A stretch of 60,345 bases of DNA from an uncultured Collinsella sp. (GTDB lineage: Bacteria > Actinomycetota > Coriobacteriia > Coriobacteriales > Coriobacteriaceae): the NCBI GenBank assembly GCA_902494085.1, contig CABURU010000009.1, positions 1 to 60,345 on the forward strand, given 5' to 3'. Shown one piece after another: positions 42,607-51,500 of this stretch. Within the stretch, counting starts at the first letter, position 1, and the number at the start of each line of letters is the position of its first letter. Both the position numbers and the translations under genes were made by a program. Under the pieces are notes generated by a model. The model was given only the letters and a program-made list of their open reading frames with translations, made no database searches and was not told the origin of the DNA.

Positions 42607-43530
42607 ATGGCTGATAACCGCAAGCGAGGGGGGTCTCGTTCCAATAACCCCGGCAAGGGTGGCAGCCGTCGCGACCAGCGTACCGGCCGTCTGCAGCGTG
42701 ATGGCCGCGACCAGCAGCACAATCGCTCCCAGGCTCAGTCTGCGCGTCCGCAGCGCAACCGCGACAACGTTCAGGCTCCCAAGGGTGAGTTCATCGAGGG
42801 TCGTCGTGCTGCCGCCGAGGCGCTACGCACTGGTTTTCCCATCAAGTGCGCGCTCATTGCCGAGGGCGGGGAGCGCGATGCCGCCTTGTCGCGCCTGGTC
42901 GATGACCTCAACGCCGCGGGCGTCCGCATTAAGTTCGTTCCACGCGCGCAGCTCGATGCGCTGTCGAGCCATGGCGCTCACCAGGGCATTGCGCTCGAGG
43001 TTGGCAACTTCCCCTATGCCGATGTCGCCGACATCCTCGACCGCGCGGGTGATGGCCCGGCACTTGTCGTGGTGCTCGACCATGTGACCGACGACGGCAA
43101 CTTTGGCGCCATCGTGCGCTCTGCCGAGGTTGTGGGCGCAGCGGGCGTCATCATCGCCAACAAACGCGCCGCCGGCGTAACGGTGGGTAGCTACAAGACT
43201 TCTGCCGGCGCCGTTATGCATCTGCCCATCGCGCAGGTCCCCAATATCGCTCGTGCGCTCGATGACCTCAAAGCCGCCGGTTTTTGGGTGGGCGGTGCCT
43301 CCGAGCACGCCGAGGGCAGCTGCTGGGATGCTCCCTTCGAGGGCCGCGTGGCGCTCGTCATGGGCTCCGAGGGCGACGGCATCTCGCGCCTGGTGCTCGA
43401 GAAATGCGACTTTTTGACCAAGCTTCCCCAGCGCGGCATGACCGAGAGCCTCAATGTTGCCCAGGCGACCACGGCGTTGTGCTTTGAGTGGCTGCGCCGC
43501 AACGCCAGCGAGCTCATGGGGGAGGAGTAG
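42607..43530 (+). CDS. rlmB: 23S rRNA 2'-O-ribose methyltransferase of the RlmB/TrmH family
   Basis: SPOUT methyltransferase that probably methylates guanosine 2251 of 23S rRNA. The 307 residues open with about 55 very basic residues rich in Arg, Asn and Gln, then the substrate-binding domain (EGRRAAAEALRTG) and the SpoU core with VLDHVTDDGNFGAIVRSAEVVGA, GSEGDGISRLVLEKCD and the knot LNVAQATTALCFEW. The basic extension is unusual and may aid ribosome binding. A 123-base gap separates it from cysS. Confidence 0.92.
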   Translation: MADNRKRGGSRSNNPGKGGSRRDQRTGRLQRDGRDQQHNRSQAQSARPQRNRDNVQAPKGEFIEGRRAAAEALRTGFPIKCALIAEGGERDAALSRLVDDLNAAGVRIKFVPRAQLDALSSHGAHQGIALEVGNFPYADVADILDRAGDGPALVVVLDHVTDDGNFGAIVRSAEVVGAAGVIIANKRAAGVTVGSYKTSAGAVMHLPIAQVPNIARALDDLKAAGFWVGGASEHAEGSCWDAPFEGRVALVMGSEGDGISRLVLEKCDFLTKLPQRGMTESLNVAQATTALCFEWLRRNASELMGEE

Positions 43531-43533
43531 CGC

Positions 43534-44211
43534 ATGTCCAAGAAGAACCGTGCCAAGTCCAAGGCCAAGCGCTTTGGCGAGGGCTCGGCCAAGCCGATTG
43601 TTTCGGCCGCGACCTACGGCGTGGGCGGCAATGCGTTTGCGCAGGCTATCGCCGATCCGGTCTCGACGGTGCACTCCAACAAGCCCGAGCTGCTGGTGGT
43701 CGACGGCTACAACGTGATTCACTGCACGCCACGCTACGAAAAGCTCGTCTACGACCATTCCGACGATCCGTATTCCAGCGACGTTCACGATATGGCGCGC
43801 ACCGCCCTCATCAACGACGTCGCCGCCTTTGCCCAGGGCCGCTACGAGGCCGTGATCGTGTTCGACGGCGCGGGCAATATCTCCAACGAGCGCCCCAACC
43901 TGCCGGCCCGCGGCGTGCGCATCGAGTTTTCGCCGACGGGCGTCTCTGCCGATACCGTGGTGCAGAAGCTCTGCATCGAGGCGCGCGAGGAAGGCCGCGC
44001 GTGCTCCGTGGTATCGAGCGACGGCACGATTCAGGCTGTCGTCATGGGCAAGGGCGTTACTCGCATCTCGAGCCGTATGTTGGTGGACGAAATCAAACAG
44101 ATCGATAACGACGTTCATGAGGCCGAGGAAGCACCCCAGATCAAGATGACCCTGGGCAGTCGCCTGAGCCCCGATGCCCTGGCAAAGCTCAAGGCCCTGC
44201 GCGGGAGGTAG
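43534..44211 (+). CDS. NYN-domain RNase YacP/Rae1 type
   Basis: A 225-residue PIN/NYN-fold protein. The Bacillus homologue cleaves mRNA in the ribosomal A site. The N terminus is Lys-rich (MSKKNRAKSKAKRFGEG). The domain runs from about residue 48 with LLVVDGYNVIH, where Asp and Asn are catalytic, through VIVFDGAGN and EFSPTGVSADTVVQ to VVSSDGTIQAVVMGKG. It directly follows rlmB by three bases, the same pair as in Firmicutes, and closes the disA operon. Confidence 0.88.
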   Translation: MSKKNRAKSKAKRFGEGSAKPIVSAATYGVGGNAFAQAIADPVSTVHSNKPELLVVDGYNVIHCTPRYEKLVYDHSDDPYSSDVHDMARTALINDVAAFAQGRYEAVIVFDGAGNISNERPNLPARGVRIEFSPTGVSADTVVQKLCIEAREEGRACSVVSSDGTIQAVVMGKGVTRISSRMLVDEIKQIDNDVHEAEEAPQIKMTLGSRLSPDALAKLKALRGR

Positions 44212-44238
44212 GGGAGTTGGCGGGGCAATGCTGCTTCG

Positions 44239-45579
44239 CTAACTCCATTCAGCGATGTCGATCATTCTTTCGAGGCGCCACGTTAGCGCCTCTTTTAGAT
44301 AAGGCAGTCTCGCTGTTAGGGCATCGTTTTTAGACAGAATCTCGATCGCCTCGTCAACGAAGCCTTCGAGTTTGTCTCCATCGAACCAGCCCATGTTCTC
44401 GAGGAGCAACATTTGTTTGGCGGGGCTTGAATGAAATTGTGCACTGGTAAAACTGTGCTCTCCCGCCCTAAGCTCCTCTAGTGATATGTTGCACCAGAGT
44501 GATGAGCCCGAATCGAAGATGGGGGCTGGTCTGCAAACTAGTGAGTTGACGTTTCGCACGAGGCCGAAGTTGCGCCAATGACGATCGTAGTTGGCGATGA
44601 TGTCGTCGCATACGATCATGCGGTCAAGGGCATCCTTGACGCCTGTCGCCCCTAGCTCCTCGCAGTTTGCTACATATCGCTCGTAGTCGGTTAGCCGCTC
44701 ATCAGCGTTTGCGTGCTGATTTACGTAGAACGCCGGTACATATTCTTCTTCGTCAGTTAAGAAGACATCGCATGTGCTCAAGGCAGAAGTGCCCGCGCCT
44801 TCGAGCGAATAGGGTACATAATCGCAAGCGTTTAGGATGCGACGGTGGAGCGCGGTCGCTACCAGCTCGTTATAAGGTTCCTGGTTTAGATGCGCACCTG
44901 CCTTATGCAGAATTCGACGCTCGCCCTCGCACGTCCAGTACTTTTGAAGATTGCCGTCCGAGGTGTTATCAGGCTTTGCGGCAGCCGCCTTACCCTCCGG
45001 GGCGAAGGGTGCAATGGACAGCGAGACGTCATCAAAGGCGTTATTGAAGAAGTTGATATCCTCCCAGGCGAGACCGGAACCTTGGGGCCTAATCCAATAC
45101 TGGTCGGATAGGGAGAGGCCAAGATTTCGCTGTACGAGTTCATCGGGAACATCGACTGCGGCTTCTGCAAGCAGGGAGGCTAGCCCAATGCGTGCGAGCG
45201 GGATACCGCGGCCGCGCCACCAGATGCGGAAGGAGTCGAGCGATATGGGGCTATTAGGGCCAAAGACCCCAATAGGGGCGTGGGTGTAATCGATGTCGGC
45301 GCCGATGTGGGTGAAGTCTTTTCGCGATGTGCTGTAGACCAGTTGGGCTACTTCGTGCGTGCGGTTCATGAGGGTAAATGCGACTTCGCTTTTCCCATGC
45401 CCACGACGAGGTCGTCCCCCTCTTTTGGTTGCGGAGCGGAGTCGCGCGTCTACGCTGTCTTTGTCGATGAGCCACACGCCAGAAGCCTTGCGGGCGGTCA
45501 GCGCGCCGTTCTTAATGAGCTCCTGCACCCTGCGCGGGCTGATGCCGAGCAGCTCGGCTGCTTCCTTGGTAGTCAACAT
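44239..45579 (-). CDS. Excisionase-type helix-turn-helix fused to a HipA-like kinase
   Basis: A 446-residue single chain. Residues 1-55 are a MerR/excisionase-like helix-turn-helix (TTKEAAELLGISPRRVQELIKNG...DSV), followed by a basic linker RSATKRGGRPRRGHG. The remainder has HipA-like kinase features: DDIIANYDRHWRNFGLVRN resembles the catalytic Asp/Asn loop, and APIFDSGSSLWCN resembles the metal-binding loop. HipA and HipB are normally separate proteins; here DNA binding and kinase are joined, which suggests direct autorepression. A near-perfect palindrome begins 11 bases before its start codon. It converges with yacP. The kinase assignment is by motif only; an inactive fold is possible. Confidence 0.65.
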   Translation of the reverse strand: MLTTKEAAELLGISPRRVQELIKNGALTARKASGVWLIDKDSVDARLRSATKRGGRPRRGHGKSEVAFTLMNRTHEVAQLVYSTSRKDFTHIGADIDYTHAPIGVFGPNSPISLDSFRIWWRGRGIPLARIGLASLLAEAAVDVPDELVQRNLGLSLSDQYWIRPQGSGLAWEDINFFNNAFDDVSLSIAPFAPEGKAAAAKPDNTSDGNLQKYWTCEGERRILHKAGAHLNQEPYNELVATALHRRILNACDYVPYSLEGAGTSALSTCDVFLTDEEEYVPAFYVNQHANADERLTDYERYVANCEELGATGVKDALDRMIVCDDIIANYDRHWRNFGLVRNVNSLVCRPAPIFDSGSSLWCNISLEELRAGEHSFTSAQFHSSPAKQMLLLENMGWFDGDKLEGFVDEAIEILSKNDALTARLPYLKEALTWRLERMIDIAEWS

Positions 45580-45583
45580 CGCG

Positions 45584-45655
45584 AAACCCTTCGCCAGAAC
45601 GAATAGTTTTATATAGCCAATTGTAATTAAAACTATTCGTTCTGGCGAATGGTTT
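45584..45655 (-). promoter_or_regulatory. Operator/promoter palindrome of the HTH-HipA-like gene
   Basis: A perfect 22-bp inverted repeat, 45590-45611 and 45628-45649 (core CCAGAACGAATAG / CTATTCGTTCTGG), with a 16-base centre; the arms extend to 45584 and 45655 with one mismatch. TATATA at 45610-45615 inside reads as a -10 box on the minus strand, so a bound dimer would block transcription. Confidence 0.8.
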
Positions 45656-45743
45656 TAAGATTGAGGGCGCACTGACAGAAATGAACGGGCCTGGTACGCG
45701 CTGTTGCTGGATTTTGCATATTTATATAACGCCGTGCGGCCTG

Positions 45744-45772
45744 TTGCGCCCCGTCCGCAATTCCATTATTCT
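45744..45772 (+). promoter_or_regulatory. Promoter for tRNA-Thr
   Basis: TTGCGC at 45744-45749 and TATTCT at 45767-45772 with a 17-bp spacer, 30 bases before the tRNA. Confidence 0.6.
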
Positions 45773-45802
45773 TAACAGGCTTCGCGCGAAAGCGCCAAGT
45801 GT

Positions 45803-45877
45803 GCCAGTGTGGCGCAACGGTAGCGCAACTGATTTGTAATCAGTGGGTTGCGGGTTCGATTCCTGTCACTGGCTCCA
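45803..45877 (+). tRNA. tRNA-Thr (anticodon TGT)
   Basis: Cloverleaf with acceptor GCCAGTG pairing with CACTGGC, D arm GCGCAACGGTAGCGC, anticodon arm ACTGA-TTTGTAA-TCAGT with anticodon TGT, T arm GCGGGTTCGATTCCTGT and encoded CCA. It marks the change from core genes to the accessory island and is a likely integration site. Confidence 0.96.
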
Positions 45878-45885
45878 TTAACAAA

Positions 45886-45921
45886 AACGCAGGTCAGAGG
45901 TTATTTTCTCTGACCTGCGTT
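45886..45921 (+). terminator. tRNA-Thr terminator
   Basis: A perfect 14-bp stem, AACGCAGGTCAGAG at 45886-45899 and its complement at 45908-45921, then TCTTGTTTTG. Confidence 0.85.
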
Positions 45922-45939
45922 CTTGTTTTGGGGCTGTTG

Positions 45940-45975
45940 TGTGCAATGGACTGTGCAATGGCGTGTGCAATAAAA
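45940..45975 (+). repeat. Three 12-bp direct repeats next to tRNA-Thr
   Basis: TGTGCAAT begins at 45940, 45952 and 45964, exactly 12 bp apart (units TGTGCAATGGAC, TGTGCAATGGCG, TGTGCAATAAAA). Short direct repeats beside a tRNA are the usual form of integrase arm-binding sites, but no integrase gene is in the window. The three units also read through in frame, so a remnant of a coding sequence is possible. Confidence 0.6.
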
Positions 45976-46024
45976 CGGGTTTTAGCCTCTAAATTGAATT
46001 ATTGAAATTCATAGTTCCGTCATT

Positions 46025-47215
46025 TTACCGGCCATGTTCATCCATTTTGCGAGCGGCTTTATCCAGTTGATCGTTGCTGATCCTCTTGTCTTTTTTACGT
46101 CGGACGCGCTGCTCGTGCGCTTTACAGCAATAGCCATTTTTATCGCGCGCATTGTTTCGATCTTTGAACCGATCTTCGTTTGCATCCTCCTGTTTGACGT
46201 AGGCCTTCATTGTCTGCTGACGAATCTTGTACGGTCGCCCGCATACGCGACAAGTGTTCCAGGAGAAATGGCTCTCAAGGGTTTCAAGTAGCTGTATCGC
46301 CCAGGCTCTTGTCAAGCTTCCGTAAATTAGATTTTGATCGTTTAAATTCCGGTTGACCATTCGACGCAAAGTCTGCTCTTGAATGAAGGCATGAGGTTCA
46401 GGATAAGGGTTGATGGCGAGATCAATGAATGTTGCAAGGGCTATCTCTATCGACTCGAATTGATCGCTCACCCAGATCTTAGTCCCCTCCTCCATTTCAA
46501 ATGTGCCGGGTTTAGCTACTGCTAGCTGTGGCTCGGAGGCATCGATCATTTGAAGTGCCCAACGCAACTGCGAAAATCTATTTTCAAAAATATCTTTGTT
46601 CTGAGAGATGCATACCTGATGCAAGACGTAGTCGTATGCACGGTCACCGTAAGCTGCTTTGCCTGTAAATAGAAGCGTGGCTAATTGCATGAATGCCATC
46701 GTTGTAACGAGATCGTCCAGCAAAATGACCTGTTCCTTCTTATACCTGATGCCCTCGGTTAAGTTGGCGACCTCGGTTCCCTGTGAGCGGCCCTTATCCT
46801 TGAAGCTATTAAATAGGGCGCAATCACGATTCGAGCTGATTTCAGCGCTTCTTTCTGATGCATTCAATGCGTCATACCAAATATCTAGACCATCCTGCTC
46901 CGGCTTATCGGAGAAGACGTCGTTTGAGATGAAACGTTTTTCAACGCGTTCAGATTGGTTCGCATATGGAGTGGTTGGAAGTCCATACCTCTCAACAAAC
47001 TGAATGATTTTCTTTGGATCATTCAGATCTACGTCCAAAAGGGTTCCGGTTGAGAAGCCCGAAGGGATGCCGTAGGCAATCGAATGGGGCTTGCAGATAA
47101 GCGCGATTCGTTCTATTCCGAAGATTTCAGCATTTTTTTCCCGGCACGAGGGAAGCGTCCAAGGCATGATTTCCGTCGGCATAGATGCCGGTACTTTGAT
47201 TGCGGGGCAGTTCAT
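46025..47215 (-). CDS. Unrecognised 396-residue protein with C-terminal Cys knuckle
   Basis: I do not recognise this protein. The first 330 residues are mixed alpha/beta with no membrane segment. The C-terminal 70 residues hold CRVCGRPYK, a long basic spacer and YCCKAHEQRVRRKKDKR, a Cys2 plus Cys-Cys-x2-His pattern like a treble-clef or CGNR-type zinc knuckle that binds nucleic acid. AAGGAGAG precedes the ATG. Codon use is more A/T-rich than the core genes, suggesting recent acquisition. It is divergent from the helix-turn-helix gene at 47336, with a 120-base shared promoter region. It could be a regulator, a defence component or a mobile-element helper. Confidence 0.75.
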   Translation of the reverse strand: MNCPAIKVPASMPTEIMPWTLPSCREKNAEIFGIERIALICKPHSIAYGIPSGFSTGTLLDVDLNDPKKIIQFVERYGLPTTPYANQSERVEKRFISNDVFSDKPEQDGLDIWYDALNASERSAEISSNRDCALFNSFKDKGRSQGTEVANLTEGIRYKKEQVILLDDLVTTMAFMQLATLLFTGKAAYGDRAYDYVLHQVCISQNKDIFENRFSQLRWALQMIDASEPQLAVAKPGTFEMEEGTKIWVSDQFESIEIALATFIDLAINPYPEPHAFIQEQTLRRMVNRNLNDQNLIYGSLTRAWAIQLLETLESHFSWNTCRVCGRPYKIRQQTMKAYVKQEDANEDRFKDRNNARDKNGYCCKAHEQRVRRKKDKRISNDQLDKAARKMDEHGR

Positions 47216-47296
47216 CGTTCTCTCCTTACTATCCGAAAATAATTCAATACCGTTCTATTCACATCTTATATATGACATCCGCCGAGGTAAAGCCTA

Positions 47297-47322
47297 GTTT
47301 ATAAATTGCATTCGATATAAAC
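47297..47322. promoter_or_regulatory. Small inverted repeat in the divergent promoter region
   Basis: GTTTATA at 47297-47303 and TATAAAC at 47316-47322 in the A/T-rich gap between two divergent genes, ending 13 bases before the HTH start. A plausible operator for the HTH protein; TATAAA elements make this a likely promoter as well. Confidence 0.4.
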
Positions 47323-47335
47323 GAAGGGAGTTCAA

Positions 47336-47584
47336 ATGGACGATATGAATGCAAATCAAATGGGTGTGGTGAGGCGCAAGGAGTGGTGCCGCGCGTTGGG
47401 TAAAATCCCGCACGCTTACGTAACTGCTCGCGACATCGCAGTACTTCTCCATGTCTGTAAGACGACGGCGATTGAGGTTCTTAAAGCCGCTGGCGGGGTC
47501 AAGATTGGTCGAGCCTGGCGTGTCGATAAGGCCGACCTGGTTGAGTACCTGGCATCTCTGGAGAGCAGCAACCATGCCTGCTAA
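47336..47584 (+). CDS. Small excisionase-like helix-turn-helix protein
   Basis: An 82-residue DNA-binding protein. Residues 28-75 (VTARDIAVLLHVCKTTAIEVLKAAGGVKIGRAWRVDKADLVEYL, in part) fit the HTH_17/excisionase fold: a helix-turn-helix, then a wing with GRAWRV. GGGAG six bases before the ATG supports the start. Its last 11 bases overlap the next gene. It could be an excisionase of the island or the controller of the following restriction-modification genes. Confidence 0.8.
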   Translation: MDDMNANQMGVVRRKEWCRALGKIPHAYVTARDIAVLLHVCKTTAIEVLKAAGGVKIGRAWRVDKADLVEYLASLESSNHAC

Positions 47585-48362
47585 GCCGGTCGCCGCATGC
47601 CTCGACGCCGCGCTGCCCGTTGGCGGTACGCGCGGCGTCGCCGCGCACGTCACTGACGCGTGTGGCGCTGCCGAGCGTACCGCCAACGGTGCTGCGCTTG
47701 TCGAAAATGCTGGCTTAACGACCAAGATGGACTCTATGAACGGTGCCGATACCCCCACCCCCATCATCCATATCAAGACGACTGTCACCCCTGAAGAGTG
47801 GTCGTTGCTCTGTAAGAAAGAAGGCTTGAAGAATGAGGGGCGGGGTGTGGGGGTAAGGAATGCTCCGAAGTTGATCGAAGAGGAGAGCTCTAAAAGACTT
47901 AAGAAGGTGATGAAGAATCAAGAAATAATCAATGACGATTGGTTCGTGAAGGGGAAATGGCTCTGGGTTACCGGTAAAGACCAAGATGAAGCTGCAGTTG
48001 AAGCGACGTTGAAGGCAATTGCAACGGGCTCTGAGTTCGAGTTCGCTTCGGCGAAACAAATGGTGTCAGCCTGGAATAGTGCTGATTTGTACGGCTCGAA
48101 CAACAAAGACAGGACTTTGGATAAGTATCGCTCGGTTCAGAACCTGCTGGTGTCGTATCTGGGTTATTCGAGGGACAAGACAGAAGTCAGCATGCTGTAC
48201 GAGCTTCTCGACGAGCGTCGTCTAAATAAACGTGCGACCATTCTGTCGTCGATTTATTCAGGAAAGGAGCTGCGTAGCTACTATCTGCGTCTCGGCGCTA
48301 AAGCGGAAGAAGTCGACAAGCTGTTTGACTGTTTAAAGAAAACGGTTTGCACGACTGCGTAA
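47574..48362 (+). CDS. DnaC/IstB-like AAA protein with degenerate Walker motifs
   Basis: A 262-residue protein. From about residue 126 the order of elements follows DnaC/IstB helicase-loader ATPases: GKWLWVTG then helix (Walker A position), FASAKQMVSAW, NLLVSYLG (Walker B position), LYELLDERRLNKRATILSSIYSGKEL and a final VDKLFDCLKK. The key residues are absent: G134-KDQDE-139 replaces the GxxGxGKT loop and Ser194-Tyr195 replaces the Asp-Asp pair. ATP hydrolysis is therefore unlikely; an adaptor role is possible. The first 50 residues are Ala-rich and differ in composition from the rest. I infer the family from pattern only. Confidence 0.5.
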   Translation: MPAKPVAACLDAALPVGGTRGVAAHVTDACGAAERTANGAALVENAGLTTKMDSMNGADTPTPIIHIKTTVTPEEWSLLCKKEGLKNEGRGVGVRNAPKLIEEESSKRLKKVMKNQEIINDDWFVKGKWLWVTGKDQDEAAVEATLKAIATGSEFEFASAKQMVSAWNSADLYGSNNKDRTLDKYRSVQNLLVSYLGYSRDKTEVSMLYELLDERRLNKRATILSSIYSGKELRSYYLRLGAKAEEVDKLFDCLKKTVCTTA

Positions 48363-48391
48363 TGATCATCATCGACATTCGAATATAGTTG

Positions 48392-48414
48392 AGCCCGGCT
48401 ATGCCGGGCTTTTT
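48392..48414 (+). terminator. Terminator after the AAA-like gene
   Basis: AGCCCGGC at 48392-48399 pairs with GCCGGGCT at 48403-48410 and is followed by TTTT. It separates the HTH/AAA-like unit from the restriction enzyme, which needs its own promoter. Confidence 0.9.
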
Positions 48415-48531
48415 GATGAGAGGTCGCTAATGCAGTATTGCTCTTCGCCGATTCGCCTTCAAATGAGCATTATCTGATAAATGACTTTACCTAAAATGAT
48501 GACATCTGAGCTGCAACAAAGGAGTCGCTAT

Positions 48532-51500
48532 ATGAAGACCGTCTACGATGCCCTTGACCCTATCGTCAACGGGTCGGCAACGACCAAGGAGAAGGGTGAC
48601 AAGTACGAGGCGGCCTGCGTCTACTATCTCAAGAACGACCCCTTCTACGCGCTGTTCTTCTCCCGTGTCGGGACGATAGCCCAGGCACTCGAATGGGATG
48701 ATTGCCCCGTCCACGATACCCAGGACAACGGAATTGACCTTATGGCCCAGACCGCCGAGGCGGGGGAATGGTGGGCGATCCAATGCAAGTGCTATGACGG
48801 CGAGAAGGACCTTCCCAAGGGCATCTGCGACTCGTTCTTTGCCCATGCTGCATTTATCGACGGCGTCGACTCTCTGATGGTCATGACGACGGCGAAGGGT
48901 CCGGGAAAGAACCTCCAGAAGCAAATTGACGCCAGCGGATCCATGTACATCGATACCGCCAAGATGGCGGCCTCCAATATCGACTGGACCCCGTTTATCG
49001 AAGGTGTTCCCGCCGGCGAGCGGGTGACCTACGACCTCCGCTCTCATCAGGAGCGCGCGGTCGCGGCAATCGAGGAGAAGTGGGCTGAGTTTGACCGCTG
49101 CAAGGCGATCATGGCGTGCGGCACGGGAAAGACTCTTATGTCCCTCCGCCTCGTCGAGGACTGGATCGGCCCCGCCGCCGGCACAATCCTCTTCTGCGCG
49201 CCGTCGATCTCCCTCGTCGGACAGTCCATGCGTGAGTGGATGGGCCAAAGCCGTGTGCCCATGTCCTCGCTCGTCGTCTGCTCGGACTCGAAGGCGTCGC
49301 GCAAGGACGATGTCATCCCGATGACGCTCGATTCATTCGAGTATCCCGCGACGACGAATCCCGAGAGCCTGTACCGCTCGTTCAAGCGTTGCAGACGCTC
49401 GAACCCCGATGGACTGGTTGTCATCTTCTCGACCTACCAATCCATCGGCGTCATCCATGACGCGCAGACGCTCGGCATGCCCGAGTTCGATGTCGTCGTG
49501 TGCGACGAGGCCCACCGCACGACCGGCAACGCCCTTCCCGGCGTCTCCAAGACGGAGGCTTCGGCCTTCATGAAGATCCACTTCAACGAGAACGTTGCCG
49601 CCAAGAAACGCCTGTACATGACGGCGACCCCGCGCATCTACGGCGAGACCGCAAAGCGCAAGGGCGCCGAGGAGGACTACACCATCGCCTCCATGGACGA
49701 CGAGTCCATCTACGGCCCCACCGCCTACCAGATCAAGTTCGGCGAGGCCGTGGAACAGAAGCTGCTCACCGACTACAAGGTCGTCGTACTCACCGTCCAG
49801 GAGGATGCCATCGGGGACCGCCTGCCCTCCCTGGAGAGCGACCAGGGCGTCAACGCAATGAGCCTCGAGCCCTCGGACATCGGCAAGATTATCGGCTGCT
49901 GGAAGGGCCTCGTCGATCACGGCGAGGGCGCGCCCGACGACGCGACCGGCCTCGGTGGCATGCTCGTCGTCGATGACGTCGAGACCATGGTGACCGACTG
50001 CAAGCCGCTACACCGCGCCGTCGGCTTCTGCTCGACCATCAACGCATCGAAGACCATCACGGAGGCCTTCTCGCAAATCGTCGAGAAGTTTGCCGAAGAC
50101 GAGCACGAGGAGCTCCCGCTCAAGTGCGAGCTGCGCCATGTCGACGGCAACATGCCGTCCGACCAGCGCACGAGAAACATCACCTGGCTCGGAGGGGACG
50201 TCGCCGAGGACGAGTGCCGCATCCTCACAAATGCACGCTGCCTCGCCGAGGGCATCGACGTGCCCAACCTCGACGCCGTCATCTTCTTCAATGCCAAGAA
50301 CTCGACCGTGGACGTCGTCCAGGCCGTCGGCCGCGTCATGAGGCGCGCCGAGGGCAAGGACTTCGGCTATATCATCCTGCCCATTTTCGTCCCCGCCGGC
50401 ATGACGCCGGAGGAGGCACTCGACGACAGCAAGGTGTTCGCGAACGTCTGGAGCATCCTCCAGGCCCTCCGCTCGCATGACGAGAGAATCGAGGCGAAGG
50501 TCAACGCGCTCGCCCTCCAGCAGGAGGCCGAGAAGAACAGGGTCGCAGGATCTGCCAACCAGAAGGGATGGGACGCCGGCGACCTCAAACTCAAGCAGGA
50601 GGAGGAGAGCCAGAAAGCGGCGGAGATCACGCAGGGCGTGCAGATGAGGCTCACGTTCTTCCCGGTCGAGCGCTGGGAGAAGGCCGTCAAGACCACGCTG
50701 GTCAAGAAGTGCGGCACGCGCATCTACTGGGACGAGTGGGCCGAGGACGTGGCGAAGATCGCCCAGCGCCACATCGAGCGCATCGGCAAGCTCGTCCGCG
50801 AGAACGACGAGGTGTCCGGCAGCTTCAAGACGTTCCTGCACGGCCTTCAGGACTCGCTAAATCCCAGCATCACCGAGCAGGACGCGGTCGAGATGATCGC
50901 CCAACACATCATCACCGTCCCGGTGTTCGACGCCCTATTCGGAGACTTTGAGTTTGCGAAGTCGAACCCCGTGTCCGTCGCCATCGAACGTTTCCTTGGT
51001 GTACTCGAAGAGCATAAGATCGAGGAGGCGTCGGATTCCGAGGTCCTCGACGACGTGTATGCGAGCGTGCGCCGCCGCGCGGCCGCCATCCAGTCGGATG
51101 CGGCGCGCCAGCAGCTCATCCGCGACCTCTACGAGAAGTTCTTCAAGGTCGCGTTCAAGGCGACCTCGGACAAGATGGGCGTCGTCTACACCCCGACCGA
51201 GATCATCGACTACATCCTCCGCGAGACCGACCGCGTTCTCAAGCGCGAGTTCGGCCAGTCGCTTGCCGACGACCGCGTGCATATCCTGGACCCCTTCGCG
51301 GGCACGGGCTCGTTCATGGCGCACCTCATCGAGAGCGATCTCATTCCCGACGAGAAGCTCAAGCGCAAGTACACCCGCGAGATCCACTCCAATGAGATCC
51401 TGCTGCTCGCGTACTACATCATGACGGTGAATATTGAGTACGCCTACCATGCGCGCATGGGTGGCGACTATCAGCCGTTCGAAGGTGCGGTGCTCACCGA

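Noticed and set aside
45799..46005. 68-codon ORF across tRNA-Thr ending CAMDCAMACAIKRV
   Set aside because: It starts before the tRNA and is the translation of tRNA, terminator and the 12-bp repeats.
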